Shown piece by piece: positions 6,013-12,239 of a DNA stretch of 64,000 nucleotides. How positions within the stretch are numbered: position 1 is the stretch's first letter; each line of letters begins with the position of its first letter. Origin of the DNA: a virus; the IMG/VR virus record IMGVR_UViG_3300042517_000805, positions 1-64,000 of that record. The stretch is one strand, 5' to 3'. Below the pieces are notes generated by a model. It made no database searches. It saw only the letters and a list, made by a program, of their open reading frames with translations, and had not been told where the DNA came from. Made by a program: the position numbers and the translations under genes.

Positions 6013-6071
6013 ATAGTGCAGCCAATAATAAAACACACCCCCCACAATATGTAGTCACTCACTTTCATCAT
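5991..6071 (-). CDS. Tiny membrane peptide (26 aa)
   Basis: MMKVSDYILWGVCFIIGCTM plus TYLLHL, behind an excellent RBS (GGAGGAAA). One hydrophobic segment covers most of it. The frame overlaps the end of the 36-residue peptide gene. A longer frame to 6179 exists but has no RBS and would overlap that gene fully. Probably one of a pair of tiny membrane proteins. Confidence 0.5.
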   Translation of the reverse strand: MMKVSDYILWGVCFIIGCTMTYLLHL

Positions 6072-6165
6072 TTTCCTCCATATACATGATATTTGACATA
6101 CTAGCGTACAGTACAATACCACAAATATAACCGAAAGCAACACTAATAAAGTCGAACTGATACAT
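6055..6165 (-). CDS. Tiny membrane peptide (36 aa)
   Basis: MYQFDFISVAFGYICGIVLY then ASMSNIMYMEENDESE. A hydrophobic segment spans about residues 5-25, with an acidic tail. RBS GGAGATACACGG is next to the ATG. Third gene of the unit 6587 to 5991, between two other small membrane proteins. Confidence 0.55.
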   Translation of the reverse strand: MYQFDFISVAFGYICGIVLYASMSNIMYMEENDESE

Positions 6166-6192
6166 CCGTGTATCTCCATTTTGTTTAAGTGG

Positions 6193-6381
6193 TCAATCCC
6201 CGTATCCTACCCAGAAATCATCACCCTTATCATTCTTCATAAGAGTAAAACCCCTGGCCCGCATATTCTCATACTCGTTTATTCTCTGCCAAACTTCTCC
6301 CACAATAGTGAGAAAATAAGCAAAGAACAAAACCCCACACATAACCGCCACCCAGACCCACACCATAATAAAATCGCTCAT
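6193..6381 (-). CDS. Small membrane protein (62 aa)
   Basis: Start chosen at 6381 (MSDFIMVWVWVAVMCGVLFF) because GGAGG lies 8 nt upstream. Residues about 4-30 form a Trp/Val-rich membrane helix, followed by a soluble tail (EVWQRINEYENMRARGFTLM...). Stop of the upstream gene is 2 nt away. Function unknown. Confidence 0.75.
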   Translation of the reverse strand: MSDFIMVWVWVAVMCGVLFFAYFLTIVGEVWQRINEYENMRARGFTLMKNDKGDDFWVGYGD

Positions 6382-6383
6382 AT

Positions 6384-6587
6384 TCAAGCCTCCGGTTGAG
6401 TAGAGATAGCAGTTAGATTCCCGCACTGCTCAAGATAGCACGAACGATACTTACCCTCACCCAATTTCACAATCATCAAATGACCCTTGGGCTTATCATA
6501 AACCCTACGAACCTCACCCCTGAAGCTCTTACCCTTATAATCAAAAGCTACCCAATCATGTCTCTGTGGCAACGTGAGATTGTCCAT
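6384..6587 (-). CDS. Small SH3-like hypothetical protein (67 aa)
   Basis: MDNLTLPQRHDWVAFDYKGK..., predicted beta strands resembling a small SH3-like barrel (VAFDYKGKSFRGEVRRVYD, HLMIVKLGEGKYRSC). RBS AGAGGAAAAG. First gene of a four-gene unit whose other members are small membrane proteins. No definite family. Confidence 0.75.
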   Translation of the reverse strand: MDNLTLPQRHDWVAFDYKGKSFRGEVRRVYDKPKGHLMIVKLGEGKYRSCYLEQCGNLTAISTQPEA

Positions 6588-6637
6588 ACTTTTCCTCTTT
6601 GTTGTTAGTTCTCGTTTTCCCTATACCTATTATCGAC

Positions 6638-6666
6638 ATTCTACCATATCAACCTTTAGCCTGCAA
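6638..6666 (-). promoter_or_regulatory. Sigma70-type promoter, CGATAATA after the -10
   Basis: Minus strand TTGCAG, 17-nt spacer, TAGAAT, followed directly by GTCGATAATAGG. Drives 6384, 6193, 6055 and 5991. Confidence 0.75.
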
Positions 6667-6693
6667 TACCTTACAGTATCGATAGGTTGGCCT

Positions 6694-6900
6694 CTAACCC
6701 CTCTTAGGGGCTACGAGATCAACCCTCACGATTTCCTTGGTGTCGAAACCCTGAGAACGCATATACTGGTAAACCGCACGGTCTGAACCGCAACGGTAAA
6801 CTCTATAGGCTTTCCCATTCTTCATATGCACGATATGATCGTAAATATAAATAGAGGGAAGCGAACGGGTGAAACTTTCGACTGAAACTGACTCTCTCAT
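6694..6900 (-). CDS. Small hypothetical protein (68 aa)
   Basis: Start at 6900 (MRESVSVESFTRSLPSIYIY) with a GAGAGTTGAAG purine-rich RBS. Contains HIVHMKNGKAYRVYRCGSDR, probably a small beta-rich domain, then a basic C-terminus (DLVAPKRG). The last codons lie in a CCCC/GGGG hairpin that may act as the end of the unit. Confidence 0.7.
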   Translation of the reverse strand: MRESVSVESFTRSLPSIYIYDHIVHMKNGKAYRVYRCGSDRAVYQYMRSQGFDTKEIVRVDLVAPKRG

Positions 6901-6929
6901 CTTCAACTCTCTTTCTTTCTTGTCCTACG

Positions 6930-6958
6930 ATTATACATCTATTATCGTCCAGTGTCAA
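6930..6958 (-). promoter_or_regulatory. Consensus sigma70 promoter with CGATAATA spacer motif
   Basis: Minus strand TTGACA, 17-nt spacer CTGGA-CGATAATA-GATG, TATAAT: both hexamers and the spacing match the consensus exactly. Drives the gene at 6694-6900. Confidence 0.9.
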
Positions 6959-7017
6959 GCTATTTCTAGAGAAAAGAATCCTTACAATATCGTAAGGTTG
7001 CAAGTTGTTGCGTCATA

Positions 7018-7084
7018 AGGAGTTACATCAAATCGGGGCGGTCGCGTTTGCCCTAAGTCCTTATAGGGTAACGCTTTAGGTCAA
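7018..7084 (-). repeat. Intergenic palindromic element, copy 7
   Basis: CATAAGGAGTTACATCAAATC, core GGGGCGGTCGCG, TTTGCCCTAAGTCCTTATAGGG, AACGCTTTAGGTC. A short CCTTACAATATCGTAAGG palindrome lies left of it, next to the promoter at 6930-6958. About 30 nt separate the element from the stop at 7114. Confidence 0.75.
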
Positions 7085-7113
7085 CTGCTATATGTTTGTG
7101 CAGTAGTGATCGT

Positions 7114-7488
7114 TCATTCATCACTCTTGAAGCTGAACGGGCTGAGTTCCAGATGGGCGACCACACCATACTGTTTGGTCAGTTCCTCGATACGTTCACG
7201 GCTTCCCGGCTTTCCAACCGGAACGATCATGGTATCCTCACCCCCCACATAGCGGGGGTCAGCCTTTTCCTTGCGAACCTTGCCAATGTTCTTCAGTGCG
7301 GTACGATTGAATTTGAGTACCTTTTCGGTCACAACGTAACGCTTGTGGTCAGTCACACCGTGAACGTAGTCAACGTCGATGATGCACTGCTCATCGGTCA
7401 CTTCGTGGCGAACTGGAATCGCGATACCCTTGAAGATCATACGGGCTTGACGCTTGGCATTTTCGATGATTGGATACTTGGTTTTCAT
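7114..7488 (-). CDS. Hypothetical protein (124 aa)
   Basis: Start at 7488 (MKTKYPIIENAKRQARMIFK) with a weak AGAGAAAAAG site; extending to 7530 would place the start in the -10 box. Basic, with beta-rich stretches (HKRYVVTEKVLKFNRTALKN) and a mixed C-terminus (RERIEELTKQYGVVAHLELS). No recognisable family. Single-gene unit. Confidence 0.75.
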   Translation of the reverse strand: MKTKYPIIENAKRQARMIFKGIAIPVRHEVTDEQCIIDVDYVHGVTDHKRYVVTEKVLKFNRTALKNIGKVRKEKADPRYVGGEDTMIVPVGKPGSRERIEELTKQYGVVAHLELSPFSFKSDE

Positions 7489-7528
7489 TGTCTTTTTCTC
7501 TAAGGGTCTATCGTTCTCTTGTGCGATC

Positions 7529-7557
7529 ATTATACCAAACTGATTTTATCGTGTCAA
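7529..7557 (-). promoter_or_regulatory. Consensus sigma70 promoter with CGATA spacer motif
   Basis: Minus strand TTGACA, 17-nt spacer starting CGATAAAA, TATAAT. Drives the gene at 7114-7488. Confidence 0.85.
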
Positions 7558-7570
7558 CCTTACAATACCG

Positions 7571-7756
7571 TTAGGCCCAGGGATGGCCGTAGGCATCAAC
7601 TGCGGGAGCTAGCTCATCGTCCGAAAAATATGCGTTCATACTTTCGGTTACGGTTACTTCCCACACATTACCCTCATCGTATTCCCAGCCTACGATTTTG
7701 CCAAACTTTTTCTCTTTTCCCCACATGAACGATACGCTGTCACCAATTTCAAACAT
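7571..7756 (-). CDS. Small SH3-like protein (61 aa)
   Basis: MFEIGDSVSFMWGKEKKFGK then IVGWEYDEGNVWEVTVTE. The pattern (GDxVxF...KFGKIVGW...VWEVTV) is that of a small SH3-like barrel, acidic at the C-terminus. RBS GAGAGAAAAG. Single-gene unit from the promoter at 7797-7825. Role unknown. Confidence 0.75.
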   Translation of the reverse strand: MFEIGDSVSFMWGKEKKFGKIVGWEYDEGNVWEVTVTESMNAYFSDDELAPAVDAYGHPWA

Positions 7757-7796
7757 TCTTTTCTCTCTTTCTTTCTTCTCTATGTCTTATATCGAC

Positions 7797-7825
7797 ATTA
7801 TACCATGCTCATCTTGAGCTTGCAA
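7797..7825 (-). promoter_or_regulatory. Sigma70-type promoter, CGATATAA after the -10
   Basis: Minus strand TTGCAA, 17-nt spacer, TATAAT, then GTCGATATAAG. Same layout as the promoters at 4703 and 9273. Drives the gene at 7571-7756. Confidence 0.8.
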
Positions 7826-7928
7826 GAGAAATCTAGAAATTTTATTGTCAAGAATTTTTGACAAAAGAATCGTCTATTTTCTATCCTATTGGCACAGCAT
7901 TTGCTAGGTGAACGTAAAGTGTTGCAGC

Positions 7929-7993
7929 ATAAGGACTTACGTCGATCCCGGCCCGCCCGCCTCGCTGTAAGTCCTTTACAGACAAGGCTTTAT
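7929..7993 (-). repeat. Intergenic palindromic element, copy 8
   Basis: CATAAGGACTTACGTCGATC, core CCGGCCCGCCCGCC, TCGCTGTAAGTCCTTTACAG, ACAAGGCTTTATG. One of the clearest copies. It begins directly after the stop of the gene at 7995-8294. Confidence 0.8.
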
Positions 7994-7994
7994 G

Positions 7995-8294
7995 TTAACT
8001 CACCACCATACGATCCTCAAACGGTGTGCCGTCTTTTAGGTACCATTCGTAGTTCTTCTGGTATACCTGTACGGGCGAATACTGGTTGATACGCTTCTTA
8101 GTGGTGTGCGTATGCCATCCACCACTATTGAGCATAACAGTATCGTCGGGATAAATCACCACGACATTCGTACCATGCAACTCTATTGCAACGCTACCAT
8201 CGGCCTGGATATAGGCATAGGTATTGTTGCCAACCTTGCGAGTATCCTTATTAGTCTTACCACGAACCATCTTTACTGCTTCAAAGTGTGTCAT
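7995..8294 (-). CDS. SGGWxTxTTKxRIN family phage protein (99 aa)
   Basis: Contains NNTYAYIQADGSVAIELHGT, then a YPDDTVMLNSGGWHTHTTKKRIN block that I recognise from a widespread small phage/plasmid family of unknown function. Mostly beta. Its RBS is weak (GCTGGTAAAC), but the stop of the 35-residue gene at 8300 is only 5 nt upstream, so coupling is likely. Last gene of a three-gene unit. Confidence 0.8.
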   Translation of the reverse strand: MTHFEAVKMVRGKTNKDTRKVGNNTYAYIQADGSVAIELHGTNVVVIYPDDTVMLNSGGWHTHTTKKRINQYSPVQVYQKNYEWYLKDGTPFEDRMVVS

Positions 8295-8299
8295 TTTGT

Positions 8300-8407
8300 T
8301 TACCAGCTTTCGCTAATGATTCCTAGTAATTGTTGAAGAAACTGTAAAACTTCTTTGATATTGTATGTAGCATAATCTACATAACCATCAGGCAGATACC
8401 TAGACAT
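8300..8407 (-). CDS. Tiny hypothetical protein (35 aa)
   Basis: MSRYLPDGYVDYATYNIKEV then LQFLQQLLGIISESW. RBS GAGGGAAT lies next to the ATG. The C-terminal half is an amphipathic to hydrophobic helix. Sits between the 37-residue membrane peptide and the 99-residue protein. Confidence 0.65.
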   Translation of the reverse strand: MSRYLPDGYVDYATYNIKEVLQFLQQLLGIISESW

Positions 8408-8413
8408 ATTCCC

Positions 8414-8527
8414 TCAGTCGTGAAGAATGGATTGAATAGCGTTACCCACCTCGTGGGCGGTGTACGAGATGAAACCAGCAAAAGCAATCAAGGCAAACAA
8501 CTGAACGTATTCGATAGTCGTAATCAT
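8414..8527 (-). CDS. Tiny membrane peptide (37 aa)
   Basis: MITTIEYVQLFALIAFAGFI then SYTAHEVGNAIQSILHD. RBS AAAGGAATCCCA. Residues about 7-21 form a short hydrophobic helix; the tail is amphipathic. First gene of the three-gene unit from the promoter at 8556-8584. Confidence 0.65.
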   Translation of the reverse strand: MITTIEYVQLFALIAFAGFISYTAHEVGNAIQSILHD

Positions 8528-8555
8528 TGGGATTCCTTTTCTTTCTTGTGTTCTT

Positions 8556-8584
8556 ATTCTACACCTATTATCGACCAACGTCAA
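8556..8584 (-). promoter_or_regulatory. Sigma70-type promoter with CGATAATA spacer motif
   Basis: Minus strand TTGACG, 17-nt spacer TTGGT-CGATAATA-GGTG, TAGAAT. Drives 8414, 8300 and 7995. Confidence 0.85.
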
Positions 8585-8640
8585 GCTCTAGCAATAGTTT
8601 TCTTCCTTACAATATCGTAAGGTTCATAAGCCTATATGAG

Positions 8641-8706
8641 ATAAGGACTTACGTCAGATGCGGGCGCCCGGCCTCGCCCTAAGTGTTTATAGGGTAAGGC
8701 TTTAGG
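8641..8706 (-). repeat. Intergenic palindromic element, copy 9
   Basis: ATAAGGACTTACGTCAGATG, core CGGGCGCCCGGCC, TCGCCCTAAGTGTTTATAGGG, AAGGCTTTAGGTC. It ends where the stop codon of the gene at 8707 begins. A CCTTACAATATCGTAAGG palindrome lies to its left beside the promoter. Confidence 0.8.
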
Positions 8707-8922
8707 TCATGAGGCGTGAATGAAGACCTTTTCGCTTACTGTACGGTTAGTCACTGTCACGATCCAATTCTTTCCGCTACCATCCTCACGCATGATACCA
8801 TTGATAAGGCCCACATGAGCGTTACCCTTTGGGTCGAGCACGCAGTGATACTTACCAGCTCGCATAGCAGAAAAAATCTTATCAAGGTTGTTCGTCACAG
8901 TTTTGTAGTTAGTCTGAAGCAT
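8707..8922 (-). CDS. Hypothetical protein (71 aa)
   Basis: MLQTNYKTVTNNLDKIFSAM then RAGKYHCVLDPKGNAHVGLI. RBS AAAGGAAAAAG. An N-terminal helix followed by beta strands (NWIVTVTNRTVSEKVFIHAS). Single-gene unit from the promoter at 8953-8982. No family recognised. Confidence 0.75.
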   Translation of the reverse strand: MLQTNYKTVTNNLDKIFSAMRAGKYHCVLDPKGNAHVGLINGIMREDGSGKNWIVTVTNRTVSEKVFIHAS

Positions 8923-8952
8923 CTTTTTCCTTTTCTTTCTTGTGTTGTTTCT

Positions 8953-8982
8953 ATTATAGGTTATCGGTTAGGGCGTTGTCAA
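8953..8982 (-). promoter_or_regulatory. Sigma70-type promoter with CGATAA spacer motif
   Basis: Minus strand TTGACA, 18-nt spacer containing CCGATAACC, TATAAT. Drives the gene at 8707-8922. Confidence 0.75.
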
Positions 8983-8986
8983 TACC

Positions 8987-9229
8987 TTAGTAGTAAAGAA
9001 AATCTTCCAGAATGTTTCCGTCCCGGTCAACGGTGATTCCCTCACCCTCATCACCCATCGGAAAAAAGTCTCCAATGCAGGCGTTTCCGTCGCTCATTTC
9101 ATAGTAGTGAAAAGCCTCTTCGAGCAACTCACCACCGATGCGAGCAATACCAACAAGAGTTTCGGGCATGGTCGAATCAGCACCATAGAGGAAGTTTTCG
9201 AGTTCGTTGCGATTGTTGATGGTGATCAT
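8987..9229 (-). CDS. Acidic hypothetical protein (80 aa)
   Basis: MITINNRNELENFLYGADST then MPETLVGIARIGGELLEEAF. RBS AGGACAAGAAA. Acidic, with a C-terminal DGEGITVDRDGN-like beta region and terminal FLYY. First (rightmost) gene of the early region. Function unknown. Confidence 0.75.
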   Translation of the reverse strand: MITINNRNELENFLYGADSTMPETLVGIARIGGELLEEAFHYYEMSDGNACIGDFFPMGDEGEGITVDRDGNILEDFLYY

Positions 9230-9272
9230 TTTCTTGTCCTCTTGTTTATCGTTCTCTTGTTCTTATATCGAC

Positions 9273-9300
9273 ATTATACAGAGTATTCTTTAGCTTGCAA
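9273..9300 (-). promoter_or_regulatory. Sigma70-type promoter, CGATATAA after the -10
   Basis: Minus strand TTGCAA, 16-nt spacer, TATAAT, then GTCGATATAAG. Drives the gene at 8987-9229 and is the rightmost promoter of this type found. Confidence 0.75.
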
Positions 9301-9348
9301 GCGAAAAGTTTCCTTGCATTTTCGTAAGGTTTCGCAAAGACAAACACC

Positions 9349-9415
9349 ATAAGGACTTACATCAAACGCGGGCTTCGTCATTCGTCGTAAGTCTTTATGT
9401 CACAAGGACTTGCAG
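9349..9415 (-). repeat. Intergenic palindromic element, copy 10
   Basis: CATAAGGACTTACATCAAAC, shortened core GCGGGCTTCG, TCGTCGTAAGTCTTTATG, ACAAGGACTTGCAG. Rightmost and most diverged copy, with a weak GC core. It marks the border of the early region. The next 120 bases (9416-9538), with a G5T6 run and a GC-rich stretch, hold nothing I can identify. Confidence 0.65.
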
Positions 9416-9538
9416 ACAGTTGCAGACAGGGGGTTTTTTCGTTTTAAAGGGGCCAAGGGGTCGCACAGTCAAAACCGCCGGGAGGTCCATAAACAATAAG
9501 CGCCTCCATACATAATTGGCCAGTTTATTAGCCATTTA

Positions 9539-11146
9539 TTATCTATTTATGATTCTTTCCCAAGCTATTGAAACTTGTCTCGATATTGGATCGTAAATTA
9601 CAATCTTCATATCATTAGTTCCTTTATGAAACCAGCTTCTATTCAAAGCTATATTAAATCCGTGTCTGGCGCTACCGACCACCGGAATTAACGCTGGTCT
9701 ATACAAATTAGCCCACTGTCCAGTAACTATCCTTCCATTAATAATTACTCTAACAAGAACCGGAGATGCTCCGGACCTCTCACTAAAAGCCCACCCCGCC
9801 ACTCTATCTAATCTTAAATATCCCACCCTAACAATCGGAGGAGGAATAGTAACTGTGGATGATGCTACAGAGGTCCAAGATCCTGTTTGAGAATCTCTGG
9901 CCTCAACACTTATAACATGCTCCCCTATTGTGAGACCGCCCAGATTAAAAACAAATGACCCACCAACCCCAGTCCATAGATACCCACTATCTGCACCATC
10001 TATTATTATTCTCACATAAATACTAGAGTTCGGAGAATTAAGATCTTTAGCCCATCCACTAATACTTCTTAAATTCTGACTGATTATGGCTCCTGTTGGT
10101 AATATGTTTCCATCATAAGGAACTCCCAACACATTAGATATAGCTGCCCCCACGTTCAATTTTCCTCCTGTTGCCACCTTTCCAAATAGTTCCGGAAGCT
10201 TATCTACTGATCCAAAAATAGCAGCCTTAACTTTTGAAATTGATAATCCAGGTTTAACAGAGTTCAACAAAGCTACAGCACCAGCCACTTGAGGAGCTGC
10301 CATACTAGTCCCCGCCATATATCCATAATTATTATATGGAATAGTAGATAGTATCATGCTACCAGGAGCAGCAATATCTACATTAGTAGCTCCATAATTT
10401 GAAAAGCTAGCTAACTTTATTCCATCATATCCTAAAGCCCCTACACTAATAATATTATCATTATCAAAACAACTAGGATATCTTAATGTAATATCATTAT
10501 CGCTACCATTATTACCAGCCGCCACCGTCACCACCACCCCAGCATCATTTAATCTACCAATCGCCCCATACAACATATTACTAAAACCAGTCCCCCCACC
10601 CCAACTAGCATTAGCTACTACCACATTTACTCCATAAGTATTCTTCATCATACTAATATAATCCATGGCTCGAATAGCCCCACCAGTATCGCCCACCCCC
10701 TTGTCGTTCATAAACTTTAAAGCCATTAAACTCACATTCCAATTAATCCCCGCCACCCCCAAACTATTGCTTCCTTCTGCGCCAATTATGCCTGCCACAT
10801 GACTTCCGTGTCCGTATCGGTCCTGAATATCATTATTATTAGAATAAAAATTCCAACCATTAATATCATCTATATATCCATTATTTTCATTATCTATCCC
10901 GTCCCCCGCTATCTCTCCAGGATTAGTCCATAGATTATTCTTCAAGTCCTGATTAGTTAAATCAATACCACTATCTATAATCGCAACAACAATGTCTTTT
11001 GAACCAGTTCCATACTGCCACGCTTGATATGCTGAAATACTTTGAAGAGCCCACTGATCATTAATTTTTGGATCATTAGGAACAACTGACAATAATTTTC
11101 TATTTTCTAGAGACTCTACAGTTAGACTAATAGCTTTTTTGCCCAT
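9539..11146 (-). CDS. Secreted subtilisin-like serine protease (S8) with LEPRxLLS-type N-terminus
   Basis: 535-residue subtilase. The catalytic triad is complete by motif: D58 (AIIDSGID), H113 (YGHGSHVAG) and S281 (GTSMAAP), with the oxyanion Asn at 212 (AAGNN). The N-terminus carries ESLENRKLLS at 11-20, a variant of the LEPRxLLS motif typical of planctomycete exported proteins. Residues 350-430 and 440-535 look like two beta-sandwich domains. RBS AAGGAAGTG. A phage copy could be a virion-borne or secreted protease that opens the proteinaceous planctomycete cell surface, or could process virion proteins; location is inferred. Probably acquired from a host. Confidence 0.9.
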   Translation of the reverse strand: MGKKAISLTVESLENRKLLSVVPNDPKINDQWALQSISAYQAWQYGTGSKDIVVAIIDSGIDLTNQDLKNNLWTNPGEIAGDGIDNENNGYIDDINGWNFYSNNNDIQDRYGHGSHVAGIIGAEGSNSLGVAGINWNVSLMALKFMNDKGVGDTGGAIRAMDYISMMKNTYGVNVVVANASWGGGTGFSNMLYGAIGRLNDAGVVVTVAAGNNGSDNDITLRYPSCFDNDNIISVGALGYDGIKLASFSNYGATNVDIAAPGSMILSTIPYNNYGYMAGTSMAAPQVAGAVALLNSVKPGLSISKVKAAIFGSVDKLPELFGKVATGGKLNVGAAISNVLGVPYDGNILPTGAIISQNLRSISGWAKDLNSPNSSIYVRIIIDGADSGYLWTGVGGSFVFNLGGLTIGEHVISVEARDSQTGSWTSVASSTVTIPPPIVRVGYLRLDRVAGWAFSERSGASPVLVRVIINGRIVTGQWANLYRPALIPVVGSARHGFNIALNRSWFHKGTNDMKIVIYDPISRQVSIAWERIINR

Positions 11147-11217
11147 TGATCACTTCCTTGCGTTTTTTTGTGATAAAATAAGAGACAACTCTCACCCTAT
11201 CAGAAAAATTTGAGAAG

Positions 11218-11502
11218 TCAATACCTAATTGGAACATAAACTGTTTGAGGAACACTAACTACCTCATATCTCTTTAAAAGAGTCCAGCATCGACGTTCTA
11301 CCACAAAGTTTTGATAAGTTGTTACTGGAACGAGCTGAGGAGCTGCAGGAGCTATTATAATCGGATAGTATACTGGAACATACTGAATAGCTGGAGCTTG
11401 TTGAACAGCCATTGGTTGCTGAGGAACATAACTCATCCAATCACTACCATATGATACTGAACATAGAGCAAATACAAACAATCCGCTTAATAGCTTTAGC
11501 AT
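11218..11502 (-). CDS. Small secreted Tyr/Pro/Val-rich protein (94 aa)
   Basis: Start at 11502 (MLKLLSGLFVFALCSVSYGS) behind AGAGGATAATTTT. Residues 1-17 are a signal peptide, with a possible Cys at the cleavage region. The mature part is rich in Tyr, Pro, Val and Gln (MSYVPQQPMAVQQAP, YVPVYYP), with a C-terminus PQTVYVPIRY. The gene at 19125 encodes a paralogue with the same CSVSYG signal end and composition. Probably exported to the periplasm or cell surface; no function known. Confidence 0.75.
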   Translation of the reverse strand: MLKLLSGLFVFALCSVSYGSDWMSYVPQQPMAVQQAPAIQYVPVYYPIIIAPAAPQLVPVTTYQNFVVERRCWTLLKRYEVVSVPQTVYVPIRY

Positions 11503-11544
11503 AAAATTATCCTCTGAGGTTAAAAGAAATTGACCAGTTTCCAC

Positions 11545-11563
11545 ACTTATAGTATCGACAGTC
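11545..11563 (-). promoter_or_regulatory. Candidate late promoter
   Basis: Minus strand GACTGTCGATACTATAAGTG, upstream of the secreted-protein gene at 11218-11502. It shares GTxGAT/GTAT-N-CTATAA with the motif before other virion and surface genes, but is one of the weaker matches. Confidence 0.4.
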
Positions 11564-11576
11564 CCGTATTGGAACT

Positions 11577-11861
11577 TTAGTCCTTATAAGGAACCAAATG
11601 TTTGCGAACAAAGACCATATTAATAAAAAATCCACAAAAAGCACTCAGTATGTTACTAACCATTGGAGCTGTAAAATCTTGCAAAGGATTTAAAAAGAAC
11701 GATAGGCCAAGACTAATCCAAAAACTAACACACTCATGACACAACAATGGTTTACGAACGTATGGAACTCGCGCTACCAAATTTCTTAGTGGCCGAGTAA
11801 CTTCAGTATCACTCCAAGCGTACGACAAAGCTAAAGAAATAAATAAATAAATTATGAACAT
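11577..11861 (-). CDS. Small integral membrane protein, possible holin-like (94 aa)
   Basis: Start at 11861 (MFIIYLFISLALSYAWSDTE), with GGGGAATAAGAG upstream. Two or three membrane segments (about 1-15, 47-58 and 68-86), a TRPLRNLVARVPYVRKPLLC stretch and a conserved-looking CHECVSFW between them. The Cx2CxxFW pattern recalls small phage membrane proteins of the DUF1360 type; a holin role is only a guess. Overlaps the end of the gene at 11852 by 10 nt. Confidence 0.65.
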   Translation of the reverse strand: MFIIYLFISLALSYAWSDTEVTRPLRNLVARVPYVRKPLLCHECVSFWISLGLSFFLNPLQDFTAPMVSNILSAFCGFFINMVFVRKHLVPYKD

Positions 11862-12223
11862 GCTCTTATTCCCCAAGTTCCTGGACCCTGAGCATTTACG
11901 TGCGTATTAAAAAAAGTTCCTCCGCAGTATAATGCCCCTTGTTGTCTGAAGTACGTGGCACTTAGTGTTGCATTGCCATAATACCATTGATTGTTTGCAT
12001 AAGCATAAGTGGCAGTGTTATACGAGGAGTTTCCAGTACCACAGTAGTTATTGCCAGAGTTACATGCTGCTATAAGGATAAGGCAACTACCTGTTCCACA
12101 ATATGATGATGTCCCATCACTACAACAGTACTCTCCCGCTGAACAATTACTGTTAGATGTACAAGGAGCTAGTTTGTTTACCACTTGGCTATAAACTGGT
12201 CCGTTACTATTATCATATGCCAT
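11852..12223 (-). CDS. Cys-rich virion/surface protein with shared N-terminal tag (123 aa)
   Basis: Start at 12223 (MAYDNSNGPVYSQVVNKLAP), with AAAAAGGG upstream. The first 18 residues match those of the genes at 12764 and 14115 (DN-x-G-x-VYS...). The rest is rich in Cys, Gly, Asn, Ser and Tyr (CSAGEYCCSDGTSSYCGTG), suggesting a disulfide-stabilised extracellular domain. No signal peptide, so the tag may dock it to the virion. Longer upstream extension overlaps the sulfotransferase-like gene and is unlikely. Confidence 0.65.
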   Translation of the reverse strand: MAYDNSNGPVYSQVVNKLAPCTSNSNCSAGEYCCSDGTSSYCGTGSCLILIAACNSGNNYCGTGNSSYNTATYAYANNQWYYGNATLSATYFRQQGALYCGGTFFNTHVNAQGPGTWGIRACS

Positions 12224-12239
12224 AATATTGTACCCTTTT

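Noticed and set aside
1255-9415. Integron attC array explanation for the palindromic elements and single-gene cassettes
   Set aside because: The elements lack the GTTRRRY/RYYYAAC core sites, each unit has its own promoter, and no integrase gene is present.
1255-9415. CRISPR array
   Set aside because: Repeats are 600-1600 bases apart, imperfect, and separated by genes, not by short unique spacers.
9416-9538. A 21-residue leftward frame in the gap
   Set aside because: Tiny, no RBS, no coupling to a neighbour.
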